In this document: in pieces, positions 12,410-60,706 of the stretch
Layout: each line of letters begins with the position of its first letter
Numbering within the stretch: position 1 is the stretch's first letter
Assembly: GCF_023343835.1 (NCBI RefSeq)
Contig: NC_064433.1
Span: 53,410,871-53,474,870, forward strand
Source: Lagopus muta
Lineage: Eukaryota > Chordata > Aves > Galliformes > Phasianidae
Length of the DNA stretch: 64,000 bases
Direction: 5' to 3'
Translations under genes and position numbers: made by a program
The notes under the pieces: generated by a model
Told to the model about the DNA's origin: nothing
Seen by the model: only the letters and a program-made list of their open reading frames with translations
The model's database searches: none

Positions 12410-13300
12410 AGAACTCTTGTCGTTTCCTCCAGCCTGTATGGAAGCAAGGAGAAGCTGGGAGGCTGTCCAAGAATCTCTGTTTTTAAACCATCTGCGCACA
12501 CGTGAGGCCACGGCTTCTGGCACCCGCGAGGGGGATGGCAGCATCTTTGCAGAGGTTCCTCGGGCTTTGCAGTGAACAACAGCAAAACTTTGGCCTTAGG
12601 AAATTTTTGCATTTGTGAATGTGTAGTGCAGAGGTGGGCCTGGGACACTGGCAATCTTAGGCAATGTTCCAGCATGAGCCCCTTGCTGCTGGCAGCTCAG
12701 ACGGCACAGCTGTCAGCCACAAAGGGTTAATGTCACTTCCGCAGGCTCACGGGGAGCAGCCTTCACTGCTGCTGGAATGAGCACGAGTTGTAAGCTGTCA
12801 GCTCCTTTAGGAAATGCATCAGGCCTAACTTCTTCCTGTAGTCAGTTTTTATAGTTTGCATGATTATGTGCATCTGAATGAAGGTTTAAAATGCACTATT
12901 TACTTTATTTTCAGATGAAGTTATTTTTAGTCTAGTTTTAAGCGTAACAAGATTTATCTTTTGTGCTAGCCTATTTACAGAGCCATTTGTTAAACACTAA
13001 ATTTTTTCCTATTAATATAATCTATTTTTATATTGCGCCTGGAATAAGCTTACAAAACAAATCTAAGTGCCTACTCTTACCTTTACGGGGACCGCATTCA
13101 CATTCCATCATTTAATAATGGGCAGAATGTAGCCCCTTGGTTTACTGCTCTAAGTACACGTGGACATCAGAGGCAGTCAGCAGTGGGGCACAGTGGCCAA
13201 GCGCGGTTTTTTCTGGTGGTTAGGGATCTTAAAATTAAGAGAAATTGTGGAGACAACTTGTAGGACAAGTAATTTTATAATAAAGAGTTCTTTGTATTCT
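12410..13300 (+). other. APPL2: APPL2 3' UTR
   Basis: About 0.9 kb of AT-rich sequence from the stop codon to the first good poly(A) signal at 13279. It includes ATTTA-type AU-rich stretches near 12895 and 12970. The end is inferred from the signal, not from transcript data. Confidence 0.75.
13279..13284 (+). terminator. APPL2 poly(A) signal, proximal
   Basis: Canonical AATAAA about 870 bases after the APPL2 stop. Further AATAAA copies at 13364 and 13788 could serve as distal sites. Confidence 0.65.
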
Positions 13301-13363
13301 TAACCCGACAGTGGCATGCAGCATTGGAGCCTACCAGCAATCTTCACTTTTCCAAAGCTGAGC

Positions 13364-13369
13364 AATAAA
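13364..13369 (+). terminator. APPL2 poly(A) signal, alternative
   Basis: Second canonical AATAAA on the + strand, 85 bases past the first. Confidence 0.45.
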
Positions 13370-13787
13370 ACGCTAGCAGGCTGCAGCACAAGGACTAGTT
13401 TCACTGCACATTCCTGACATTAGAAGCCATACATACCAGCTAAGAAGTTTAGATTTTCTTTCTCCTTCAAGCTTAACCTGAAGACATGAGAAGCTGTACT
13501 TGGCAAGAACAAATAAATGGGAGTTACTGAAGAGAGAGGAGGGGGAGGCAGTATGGGGCATGGTTTATAGTAGTGAAGATGGAACAAACAGCTGAAAATT
13601 TGCAGCTGAATTTGACTCATCTCAAGCACTTCATAGGAATGTAGGTTTTCTGTAAGCAATCTGTGCTAGGGCAGCTGGATGAGTACAGCTTGCAGTGTTT
13701 GACATGTAATAAATTCATTGAGCTGGTTTGCTGACTGTAAGAACCGTGGAAGAAAACTGCGGTAACTGACACAAGCATTCCTTCCTC

Positions 13788-13793
13788 AATAAA
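13788..13793 (+). terminator. Possible distal + strand poly(A) signal
   Basis: AATAAA only about 90 bases before the likely 3' end of the opposing WASHC4 transcript. If used, the two mRNAs would almost touch. Confidence 0.3.
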
Positions 13794-13877
13794 AGTTGAA
13801 GCTGTCTTATTAAAGAAATTAAACCCTCCTGCAGTTCTGTTACTGAAGACACTAAGAGTGAGGTTCTGAAAATTACA

Positions 13878-13883
13878 TTTATT
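13878..13883 (-). terminator. WASHC4 poly(A) signal, most distal candidate
   Basis: TTTATT on the + strand reads AATAAA on the WASHC4 strand, followed on that strand by a T/TG-bearing stretch. It would give a 3' UTR of about 3.1 kb. Nearer AATAAA candidates on the same strand lie at 16274-16279, 15772-15777 and 14537-14542, so a shorter UTR is possible. Confidence 0.5.
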
Positions 13884-16273
13884 AACAAGTTTTATGTACA
13901 TTAGGTACTCTACTCACACACCAAAGAGACTGAGGTAACAAAATACCCTTCTGTACAGCGAGTTAGGAAACATGGTTACATTTGGTCCTTTGTACCTGAG
14001 AAGCTGAAAATAGCTGTTGTTGACAGACATCCGATGAAAACTCAAATTTACTTCCAATTACAGACTTCATTAGGACATCTAGAACCTACCCTCCAAGCAA
14101 AGCAACCCAGACATAACCCAGTGAAGCACAGGGCTGCTGGGACCAGCACCCTCTACACCACCAGTGACCAACACCTTTTGACCTCAGGGCAAATGTGACT
14201 CTGGGCATCAGCTGTGCTCTGCATCCCCTGTGCAGCCCTATGGCTTATGGCATAAAAGGGCTCCGCTCCATTACAAACAGGCTGCAAGGCCACCAGGGGA
14301 GCCGCTGCCATCACTTCTGCCTCCAGCAGCCCTGGCCCAGGACAAAGCACACAGGGGCTGCGGTGGCAGCTGCCTCCTCAGGAAGGCAGACTCCTTCAGC
14401 CTGTTCCGTGCCTGCCTTGAAGGAACATAATAGAGATTCATTTTACATCCCTGCAGCAAACTTAATCATCTTCCCTTTCCTTCATCACCTCTGGGAATTT
14501 CCAGTGAGCAGCAAAGTTCCATTTCGTTTAGAGAATTTTATTATTTTTTTCTTTTTAGATCCATCCTCATCTCCAGCCAACCCACTGGGTTCCATTTTGT
14601 TCCTATAATCAGAGCAGGAGGGTAAAGGCAATGAAAATAGCACCACAAGAATTCTGCACCCTTTCCAGATAGTTGCACAGGGGCTGGGGGGAGAATTTGA
14701 TGTGACTCATTGACACAGGAGCACCATCCCAAACCAGGACCCACCTCGTTCATATTTCAGGTAACAAAAGCTTTCTGCATATATATGCTGCTACATGACA
14801 ATAAAATGTAACTATAGTAAACTACAGTCCTGTATTAGCAAGAATAGCTCTATTATCACTGCACGTATTCATATGAATGTATATACTTTTGCCACACAGA
14901 GTATACATTCAGGTCCCACTGTCCATAGGGGTTCTATAAAAATAGGCTTTTGTCTTTCCTGTAGAATTTCCATCACCAGAATGACACGAGTTGGTTCAGC
15001 ACACATAACGAACTGCAGAGTGTTACTTAGCTGGGATCCCATCGGTCCAAAAATCAGAAGGGAAAATATAAATGTGGACTTTAATAATTAGAGCACAGGT
15101 CATGGCTTGACTGCATCTATCTACCTAGCACATCCATCCTGAAGGAAAATAAATGCTCTGTGTGGTTCTGCCATTGCTAGAGAACAACTGGAGCTTACAT
15201 GACTTGAGGTGGGACAAGACAAGGATATGGAAATGCATACGTTCCTACTGCAACATGATGGCAATCAGCAGAAGCACTGAGACTGCTGTTCTCAGCAACC
15301 CTACTCCAACTGTTCAGTGCGGGCACAGCTTGGTCAAAAAAGAAAGTGCACGTAAACTATGACCAAAAAAAAGCAAAATGAAGCAGTGCAGAATTAGTTA
15401 GGGCAGTCTCCGCAGTTTTAACAAAAGTATGAACAAAGCCAGCTGATTTAAACAGCTTACAAAGCTTCTGTGTCAAGTTTTCAGAACCAATGAAAGGACT
15501 TTCTTATCAGTCCACTCTGTCCAGTTGCAACCAAAACGTTCGCCCCAGTTCTCTAAATGCTGAACTCACCGGCAGGAAAGGATGAATCAAAGCCTGCCAG
15601 GAATTGTCTCAGCCAACCCATGGCCAAAGAGCGAGCAGGTGGAACAATCTGAGCCATTTGTATTAAAACATCACCTTTTTTCTAATTAGAGGAGATGAAA
15701 AAGACTGTAAATTAAGTACAGTTAAGAAGGCCAAAAAAACCAAAAAATTATTCTCAGACTGACTAAAGTAGTTTATTCTAGCTAGTAAAACCTCAAAGTG
15801 TTTTATATTCCAGGAGATTAAAACACAACTGAGTCTTTCAATGGAAGTGGAATTCAGAATTCACTGTTAAGCTAACTCGAGCTACTTACGTCAGGAATCT
15901 GAGCAACTCTTGCACAATCTAAGAACCTCTGCTCACAGGCATTAACAGATGTTAGATTTTACACAGAGTTCTCACAGTGTTCAGCAGCTTCTGAAGCCTG
16001 CAGTGCAATTATTGTTAATAATCAGGAAACTAAGACTGTATTAACGACACAGAGTGCAATGGACCTACAAAGGCTGAGAAAGACAGGGTTGAGGCTGAAA
16101 CTTGCAGTTAGGCACAACATATTCATGAAGTGTAAGATCACTTAATGGTCACAGACACCCATCACACAGTGTCTGGTCATGGAAGGAAGAGCTGATTGTG
16201 GTTCTGTCTTGGCTCCTGATTTCCTTACTTCTGTGGATGCAAATCAGACTTTCAGTATGAAGTGAAAAAATAA

Positions 16274-16279
16274 TTTATT
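16274..16279 (-). terminator. WASHC4 poly(A) signal, proximal candidate
   Basis: AATAAA on the - strand about 690 bases after the WASHC4 stop codon. It would give a UTR of about 0.7 kb. Confidence 0.4.
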
Positions 16280-16965
16280 ACATTAATTTTTCTGCTTTTC
16301 CCTTTCTCTAATATGGGAGGAAAAAGGAACAGGGGAAGATAAATGCCTGGCAGGACCCTGATTCCAGAGTGAAAATAACATGCTAATAATACACTTTCAT
16401 AGAAAAAAAACCAAAAAACAAAAAACACACACATTCATGAGAACTGCCATTTTGTGTAATAGCTTTAACATACATTCACAACCTACACTGTTACAGCTAC
16501 AGTGTAATTTGTGACTACATCAAATACAAAAGGAGCATAAACATCTGGACAACAGATAAGCAACGCATCTTCCTTCGATTTTCTTCTTCTGGTTGATGAG
16601 ATGCACGGGTCTTTTTTTTTTTATAAATGTTTTGTTAGAGATGCAAGCAAGCATCTAAAAATTAAAGATTTTTTTCTTAGATATGCACAACTGTAATTTA
16701 AAATAATTACCTCCAAGCTATATTTTATGTAGTTATTTTTCAATCTAGAGAAAGTGCTGTTAGTAACGTAAATAAATAACTCCTGAAAAATAGAAGTTTC
16801 TATAGGGAAAACAAACAAACACGGACCTAGCCCAACTGGGTGCTAGTATACTATTGTACATTTTCGGCTAGGTTTAATAGAAAAAGTCAAATGAAGAGCT
16901 TTCACCACTCCAAAGTGTTAGAGATAGTTATTCGAGTAAGTAATTATCACCCCCTACCAGCCACA

Positions 16966-53537
<36,572 letters not shown>

Positions 53538-53560
53538 GGCAGCGCCGCGCCCGCCTCCCC

Positions 53561-53567
53561 TGACTCA
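53561..53567. promoter_or_regulatory. AP-1-like site
   Basis: Consensus TGACTCA, 24 bases upstream of the WASHC4 ATG. A seven-base match can occur by chance. Confidence 0.3.
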
Positions 53568-53599
53568 GGCGCACGGGACTTCCTGCCCCGCTCCGCGCC

Positions 53600-53614
53600 G
53601 CACTCTGGGAAATA
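53600..53614 (-). promoter_or_regulatory. ZNF143/THAP11-like motif in WASHC4 promoter
   Basis: The - strand reads TATTTCCCAGAGTGC, close to the ACTACAATTCCCAGAATGC element bound by ZNF143/THAP11 in housekeeping promoters. It lies 63-77 bases upstream of the ATG. Confidence 0.5.
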
Positions 53615-53807
53615 GAGGCGGAGGGCGGGAGGGAAACCGGGACTCCGGGAGGAGGCGGGGTGGTGGAGGGGTGGGCGGTGGCGTGAGCCCCGCCTCGCTC
53701 CCATTCGGGACGCTGGTAATGTCAGTTAGAGGACAAAAGAAGTAAAAGCGCTTAGCGTGGCAGGGGAAGTGCTACTAGGGCCGCTTGCGGTGCCCGCAGC
53801 GATGACC

Positions 53808-53815
53808 TTACGTCA
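53808..53815. promoter_or_regulatory. CRE-like site
   Basis: TTACGTCA, a variant CREB/ATF site, about 270 bases upstream of the WASHC4 ATG. Motif match only. Confidence 0.3.
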
Positions 53816-54128
53816 GCACAGTCTGTGCTATCAGCAGAAACGGAAATGGCTGTGAAGAGCGATGTGGGAGCATCAGCAATTTCATGGGGCTGAGAGCAAC
53901 AGAAATAGCAGCTCCACGGAGAGATGGATCAGTAATTGCAGATCGTCCATTAAAGCTAGCTCTGTAATGCAGCCAGTCTGAAAATAGCACTGCTGCACTT
54001 GTTTTCTGGAGACAAGCAATCCGTCCTTTGCCATATCGATTAATTTTAAAGGGAACTAAGATCTGGCTGGTATGCTTGGTCTTGTCGGTGAGTTTTTAGC
54101 TCATTACAGCACATTTCAAGAGACCAGC

Positions 54129-54639
54129 TGTTGGAAATATCCAAACAGTTTATCAGGCCGGTATCTCTGACCAAGCAGATTTTATTTGCGATTGCAGTGG
54201 CGGGCCTCCTGCATGCAGGAGAGCATGCAGAAAACAGCGTTACATCTTTTATGCCCTATTACTCGACGCTTCTCTCTTTCTCCCCTGGCTCCTCATTGGC
54301 TGAGTACTTCAGGTTCGCAATCTTCCTGACGCTCAACTAAACACACAGATACTGGCAAACCATAAATTTTTGCTCGCTAAGCAAATCTCGCTAATGAGTT
54401 AACTTTTCACATTTGCTCATTCAACATTTGGTCATTGTTTCTGGACATCTGCTCGTCCTTGCATGGAGATAAGCTTGGAAGGAGGATGGGGGGAGTATCT
54501 TGATGTCTGCCTGTTGCATCCCAGCCTACCCACAGAGCAAGGCAATCCAGCCTTGTGTGGAGGCCCTGGCTTCTTTGATATTTGTGAAGTCTGTTTTTCT
54601 TTTGCTGAGGGTCTCTTGTCCAAGCAGAACAGCCCCACA
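54129..54639 (-). mobile_element. Solo LTR of an avian endogenous retrovirus
   Basis: On the - strand the element starts TGTGGGGC and ends TTCCAACA. Between lie, in order, a CCAAT box (54295-54299), a CATAAAAG TATA-like box (54246-54253) and AATAAA (54186-54181), about 50 bases from the end: a U3-R-U5 layout. No primer binding site, polypurine tract or gag/pol/env remnant flanks it, so it is a solo LTR. No clear target duplication: ACCAGC on one side, ATATGC on the other. It points toward WASHC4. Family not identified. Confidence 0.8.
54206..54221. repeat. Palindrome inside the LTR R region
   Basis: CTCCTGCATGCAGGAG is a perfect 16-base palindrome, followed by a second GCATGC. It would fold in the transcript between the TATA-like box and AATAAA. 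Confidence 0.7.
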
Positions 54640-55004
54640 ATATGCTTTCTAGTCCATAATACTATACCTATACAATTTGGAACATTTAGAAACTATTGCA
54701 CTTTTGTGAGCAAGAAGTAATCACACAATTCAGCAACTGTATTTCTAAAGTGTTTAACTAACATATATGCTATTCCTACTTTTTTCACATCAGCTATTTC
54801 TAAGGACAAGTTACAAAATACAAGCGTATTGTGCTCTACTTCTTCAGATCAATTCCCCCTTTTTAATATCTAACACAGAAACAACATTCCACTCCTACAC
54901 AGCCTAGATCTGGGAAAGAAGAGATCAAAACCAATTTTTTGAGAAATCATATGAAAAGTGTTCAGAGTATCTTCTTTTCTTATCTTTTTTTTTTTTTTTT
55001 TCCA

Positions 55005-55670
55005 GTTCTGATTAATATTGTAAATGACACCAAGTTGGGAGGAAGCGTTGATCTGCCTGAGAGTAGGAAGGCCCTACCCAGGCATCTGGGCAGGCTGGAT
55101 CAATGGGCTGAGGCCAATTGTATGGGCTTGAATAGGACTAAGTGCTGGGTCCTGCACTTCAGTCACAACAGCCCCATGTATCGCTACAGGCTTGGGGCAG
55201 AGTGGCTGGAAAAGCTGAGTAAAGGAAGAAGATCTGGGAGTGTTGAGGAGTTTGAATACAAGTATTAACAGGGAGCAGCTGAGGGAACTGAGGTTTTTCA
55301 GTCTTGAGAACAAGAGGCTCAGGGGAGACCTTATCTTTCTCTACAGTGACCTGAAAGGAAATTGCGGTGATGAGGGGTTTGGCGTCATCTCCCAGGTAAC
55401 ACCAACAGGACTAGAGGAAGTAGCCTACAGTTTCACCAGGGAAGGCTCTGGTTGAGTATTATGAAAAGTTTCTTCTTAGGAAGAGCAGTGCTGCAGTGGC
55501 ACAGGCTGCTGAGGGAGGTGGTGGAGTCACCATCCGTGGAGGTGTTCCAGAACTGTGTGGATGTGGCACTGAGGGACGTGGGCAGTGGGCATGAGGGGGG
55601 GTGGGTTGGCAGTAGGACTAGATGATCTTAGAGGCTTTTCCAACCTTTGTGATTCTGTGATTCTATGATC
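55005..55670 (+). mobile_element. CR1 3' fragment, intergenic
   Basis: Starts near AATGACACCAAGTTGGGAGG after a run of about 17 T plus CCAG and ends GATTCTGTGATTCTATGA. It carries ORF2 C-terminal pieces ([18 protein letters not shown]) and the 3' UTR, with internal deletions. Confidence 0.94.
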
Positions 55671-57026
55671 AGAGCCCAAGGACATCTGCTCTACTCACAG
55701 TCTTCTGTGTGAGGTTGAGCTATTGAAATGGGGCTTTTAATTCCCCAGTAATGTAATTGTGCAGGATGTTGGCAGCTGGCAGTGCATACATGTACCTCTG
55801 GGGACATAAGTGTCACACGAAATGAAATCACAATTTATACTTGACTTCAAAGATCACGTTCTGTCTACAGTCGTATAGATGCAGCTTTTACTGTACTCAG
55901 TAGAGCAGCCATACATGCATTCAAAGGCAAGGTATGTCCTTTAGTTTTGAAAAGCAGAGCAGTAGAAAAATTTTGCTACAATCATCTACTTGTTGTGGAA
56001 ACAAAATACTGCTCCTTTCTGTGGAAGACTGCACATAAATGGTTTGTCAGACTACTTTAAAAGTTTTTACATGTTTGTTTGTTTTTGGTTTCTTGTTGGT
56101 TTGTTTTGTCTCAGAAAAGAGTATCCTTGTACCACCTTTAGGGAATAGCTACTGACTGAAGAAGCAGGCTAGCTATTGCAAGGCTGTGAGATCACCAACA
56201 CTAAGAGCTGGTTTGTTTCTGCAGCGGCTACGTTGCACCAAGATAACCATACCATAAGCCATTGCAAGACTTATTTTGATTATGGGAAAAGTAAAGTATT
56301 TGAGAATGAAAATTGTAGAACTAATGCATTTCTTAGAAAGAAGCAGGAGGCTTAATAACCCAAAAACATCACACAAGTACATCAGTTAAATTTTATGATG
56401 GCGTTTATGATGCAATTAGTTAAAAGACTAACTGTTTTTCTGTGCCTTGCTAGGTGGCAGTGTGTTTGTTGCCAACACTGAGGTCAAGCCCAGCTGCTGC
56501 TATAATTTCTATTTCTTCTTACTTGGATTTTATCCTGAAGCCTGTTGTTTAAGTGAATCAAGCATAGCTCAGCCCTGATTGATAAATTTACTGTACTCAA
56601 TTCTCATTGAATGGCTTTATGCTGTTCCCAGAAGTGGACACTGACAGATTTTCTAAGTATCTTTTCTGAAAGTCAGGTAACACTTAGGGTTTTCATGTGT
56701 GCTAGGAAGTTTTTATTTATTACTGGCTTATAAGAAGTTGCTAAGATTGCTCAAGTATCTGTCAATATCTTTAGAAATTACAGCAGTCAGAAAAATCTTT
56801 AGACTTTGTTTAGCACAGACATTCTTGGAAGTCTGAATATTATTTCAAGAGGTTGAGAATGGATTCATTTATTTTGAACAGACTAGAGGGAGATTAAAAA
56901 CCAGAACACAGGAGAATTAGCTTGGTACTATGACTTTTATTTATGCAGTGGCTAGTTGTCTATAAATTGGTAAAACAACACAGGCTTGACTGTGTGAGGT
57001 ACTGAACTCTTTTTTCCTTTGAAACA

Positions 57027-57100
57027 CAGAACCACAGAGTCATCCAAGTTGAAAGGCACCCATGAGGATCACAAACTCCAACTCCTGGTTCTACCAATAC
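57027..57100 (-). mobile_element. CR1 terminal scrap
   Basis: ACAGAACCACAGAGTCATCC followed by AAGTTGAAAGGCACC resembles a degraded CR1 3' end on the - strand. Confidence 0.55.
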
Positions 57101-57177
57101 AGTTGCGTGGCATTTTTCACAGAATTTTTATGACCTTTGGTACTTAGTAGAAACCTTAACAATGCAAATAGGAGCCT

Positions 57178-57198
57178 TTTTATTTATTTATTTATTTT
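57178..57198. repeat. (TTTA)n microsatellite
   Basis: About five TTTA units in the intergenic region. Confidence 0.85.
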
Positions 57199-59689
57199 AA
57201 TGGTGAAATGCATTCAGAGAAACTGCTTCTAGTGCATGCAGGCACATCTTCAGCAAGATTAGTATAATTGTAATTACTTAAAGGAGAAGGAATGTGGCTT
57301 GCTGGATCTGCAGGAATCCAGCTACGCTGTACATTCCTCATCTGTGGAACATTTAATGCTAAATTCTATGAATATCTTAAGTAAAATATAGTTCTTGCTC
57401 AGTTTTTATAGCCAGATTCACAGAAAATATTTACTATCTGAGACTTGCTCTTTACGACTGTGATCCACAAAGATAATACTTATTCAAAAGTAGTTTCTAG
57501 CTTATTGTATGGAATTTGAGAGACTTCTGATAATATGTACGGGTAAGGCATCTGAACATGACAGTTCTTTCCACTGCTTAGATCAGTAAAATAATTCCCT
57601 TTCTTCTCCTAATATATGCTCTGTTTTGTTACTCTGGAAACATGAAATGTTAAGCGTTCAGTTTTAAGGAGTTGTCTAGATGACAGAAAATCTGTATTAG
57701 TAAACTGTGAAAACCTCACTGGAAACCACATGAGTTTCTAACCTGAGATTAATTTAAGGCTGAAATGGGGGGGAAAAAATTAAATCAAGTTTTGTATATA
57801 AATGTTGCAGAGAGAGAAGAAGAAATAGAAGCTTCCTGTGTTGGTGAGTGGCAAAACAAGAAAAGTTGTTGCTGTACAAAATTTGAGTTGAAACTTGTCA
57901 TGCAATTAACATAGTTAGGGAATAACCAGTACACAGCCTCAATTCATTTTTTTAACCACTTAGTGTTTCAAACTGGATGAACTGTAAAGTACTCCTGAGG
58001 AATGTGAGTCTGAACTATGACCAAATGTTTCTTCATTATGAAAAGCCCCATCAAGGCTGATTTTCAACTACAAAAAGCCTGTTCAAAGCTAGTTTAGCCA
58101 ATTACTGACCTGCAGGGCATGATTTTCAAAAGAAAATAAATTCTGGAAGATTGAGCAGCTTCCCAGGCAGTTCAGTACGTGCGTATACTCAATGTACTGT
58201 GGAACACAGCCTTCTGCAATGGTCTTGCCAATTCTTGATTATATCTTTAAAGACACTCTCAAAGCAGAGTAACTTCTTCATGATAGAAATCATATTATGC
58301 TCATCTGGATTTGGTTTAACAGCTGCTGTGTGCATTTCTGCACATACAACCACGTTTTGCTTTGTAAGTGTGCTGTTGAACAAAGAAGTTTAACTTAGGA
58401 ATAATATTTGTGTGTCACGTTTTTATACATATCACTCTTTTTGTTTGTGCCCCTTGCTGACATATTTCTCTAGAAAAGTAGGTAATGGAAATAATTGGGT
58501 TAGGGGGGAAGACCATGCTGGAAATCTTACTGAGGATAATAGCAATTTTTTTCAAAGTTAAATTTTGGCTTTAAGAACCAGGAAGCAGAACTGGAAGAAA
58601 TCAAGAGAAGAAAACTCAGTGTTTAAAATGTATTCCAAATCAATTGCAAAAATCTACAACTGGTATCATCAGAGCTAGGATCCTTCCCTGGATTAACAAG
58701 AAACTTTGATAATTTGCAAGCTACTATTGCTCATTCTGAGACAGGACAATATAGTCATTTTCCAGGTGACAAAACAAAATCCTTGTGAATTGGCTATGAA
58801 TGTTTATACTGATCTCTGAAATTCTACATGGTCAATTTACTAAGCAGGTTTTATAAGCTCTGGTGTTTGAGTTAATCAACTCTGATCACAAGAAAGAAGC
58901 AGATGGTATGCAGATACCATCCTTGTATGTGATTTCAAATCTTCTTCTCCCTGTCTTTTCCCTCTTCATTACTACAAAATCTAAAGTAGGTCTTGAACCC
59001 TACTGCCCTGCTATTCTTTATACTGTGATTCCACTGACAAGGGACACCTTCTCCAGTGATTTTTCCTTTTTGTCACCCAACATTTTAATAGTTTGTGGAG
59101 TAAAGCCATGGTAAATGGAGATATAGGCTCAGTGGGTTTGGCATTGTGTTTTGGAGACCAAGATGTGCCAACTAATTAAGGTCCTAGTGTATTCTGCATG
59201 AATTGTTGTATTTGTGCTGTGGGGGTGTAAGGAATACAGCCATATGTCATTACAAATTGCTTATCTAAGAATACAAGGTATTTTGCCGTAAGGCTACATG
59301 TCAGCTGCTAAATGCCAGGTGAATGGTGTTGTAGTTGGAGAGGATTTGGGACCATGAACCAAGATCTGGAATCTCATAAACGTTGGTAGTGTTTGAATTC
59401 AGTTCCAAACTTTGCAGTATGGAAGTGTTTTTCATGCCAGCGTTTACAGTAAAAGTTCTTTATACTCTGTTGTTTGGAATTTGCATAACTTGTTCTAGAC
59501 TTACTGCACATCATTCTTTTTAACCCTTGGGCCACAGATACTAGAAAAGGAATCACTTGTATAAGCACATTCCTCCTTATAGTGGGACTTTTTGATGAAT
59601 TCTGCTAGTTTAGCCAATTCAGTTTTCAATATCTCAAAAGAACTTAATTCCTTCAGTTGACTGTCCCATCATCTAGTAAGTCACCACAT

Positions 59690-60638
59690 ACTCTGAATGA
59701 AGGCATCAAGTGGTGTTCCTCATGGGTCTATACTAGGAGCAGTCCTGCTTAATATCTTTCTTGATGATCTTAATGAGGGGATTGAGTGCACACTAAATTT
59801 GCAGATGACGACAAGCTGGGAGGAAGCGTTGATCTGCTTGAGGGTAGGAAGGCCCTACAGAGGGATCTGGGCAGGCTGGATCAATGGGCTGAGGCCAATT
59901 GTATGGGCTTCAACAGAACCAAATGTCAAGTCCTGCACTTCGGTCACAACAGCCCCATGCATTGCTACAGGCTTGGGGCAGAGGAAAAGGGTCTGGGGGT
60001 GTTAGTGGACAGCTGGTTGAACATGAGCCAGCAGTGTGCCCGGGTGGCCAAGGCAGCCAATGGCATCCTGGCTTGTAGCAGAAAGCAGCAGTGCAGCCAG
60101 CAGGAGCGGGGAAGTGATCATTCCCATGTACTCAGCACTGGTGAGGTTGCATCTTGAGTGCTGTGTTCAGTTTTGGGCCCCTCACTACAAGAAAGACATT
60201 GAGGCCCTGGAACGTGAAAAGGGCAAGAAAGCTGTAAGGGATCTGGAGCACAAGTCTAACGGGGAGCAGCTGAAGGAACTGGGGTTGTTCCGTCTGGAGA
60301 AGAGAAGCTCAGGGCAGACCTTATCTCTCTCTACAAAAACCTGAGATTGTGGTGAGGCAGGGGTTAGCCTCTTCTCCCAGGTCACAGTATTAGGATAAGA
60401 GGAAATGGCCTCAAGTTTCACCAGGGGAGGATCAGGTTGAATATTAGGAAAAATTTCTTCTCAGAAAGGGTAGTACTGCAATGGCACAGGCTGTCCGGGG
60501 AGGTGGTGGAGTCACCATCCCCGGTTGTGTTCAAGAACCGTGTGGATGTGGTTAGTGAGCACGGTGGGGATGGGCTGAAGGTAGGACTACATGATCTTAC
60601 AGGGTGACTTCCTACCTTAACGATTCCAGGATTCTACC
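59690..60638 (+). mobile_element. CR1 fragment with RT catalytic motif, upstream of ALDH1L2
   Basis: About 950 bases. One frame has SGVPHGSILGAVLLNIF; after a frameshift, another has [19 protein letters not shown], including the FADD polymerase catalytic motif (about 59,798-59,809). The 3' end near 60,638 directly abuts the ALDH1L2 CpG island. Frameshifts make it inactive. Confidence 0.95.
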
Positions 60639-60706
60639 CGCAACAAGACGTTGTTGTTACGGCTTGAGAACGACACGGATCCCCTCGCCTCCCCGCAGGG
60701 CCCAGC

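Larger units (their letters stand above)
13301..13860. other. Convergent spacer between APPL2 and WASHC4 3' ends
   Basis: About 0.56 kb between the two inferred transcript ends. I see no coding exon or recognisable repeat in it, only weak + strand poly(A) signals. Confidence 0.6.
13861..16965 (-). other. WASHC4: WASHC4 3' UTR (maximum extent)
   Basis: No exon, promoter or recognised repeat interrupts this stretch downstream of the WASHC4 stop, and four AATAAA signals occur on the - strand. It is AT-rich except for a GC-rich block at about 14,100-14,420. Actual extent is inferred. Confidence 0.5.
55671..59689. other. Intergenic stretch between CR1 copies
   Basis: About 4 kb, AT-rich, with one CR1 scrap and a TTTA microsatellite. 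No gene, conserved exon or promoter recognised. Confidence 0.6.

Noticed and set aside
54060-54128. Internal retroviral sequence beside the LTR
   Set aside because: No primer binding site, polypurine tract or coding remnant on either side, so it is treated as a solo LTR.
54072-54650. Target-site duplication AAGCATA around a longer LTR
   Set aside because: AAGCATA-like words occur near both sides, but not adjacent to TG...CA ends. Positioning is inconsistent, so no duplication is claimed.
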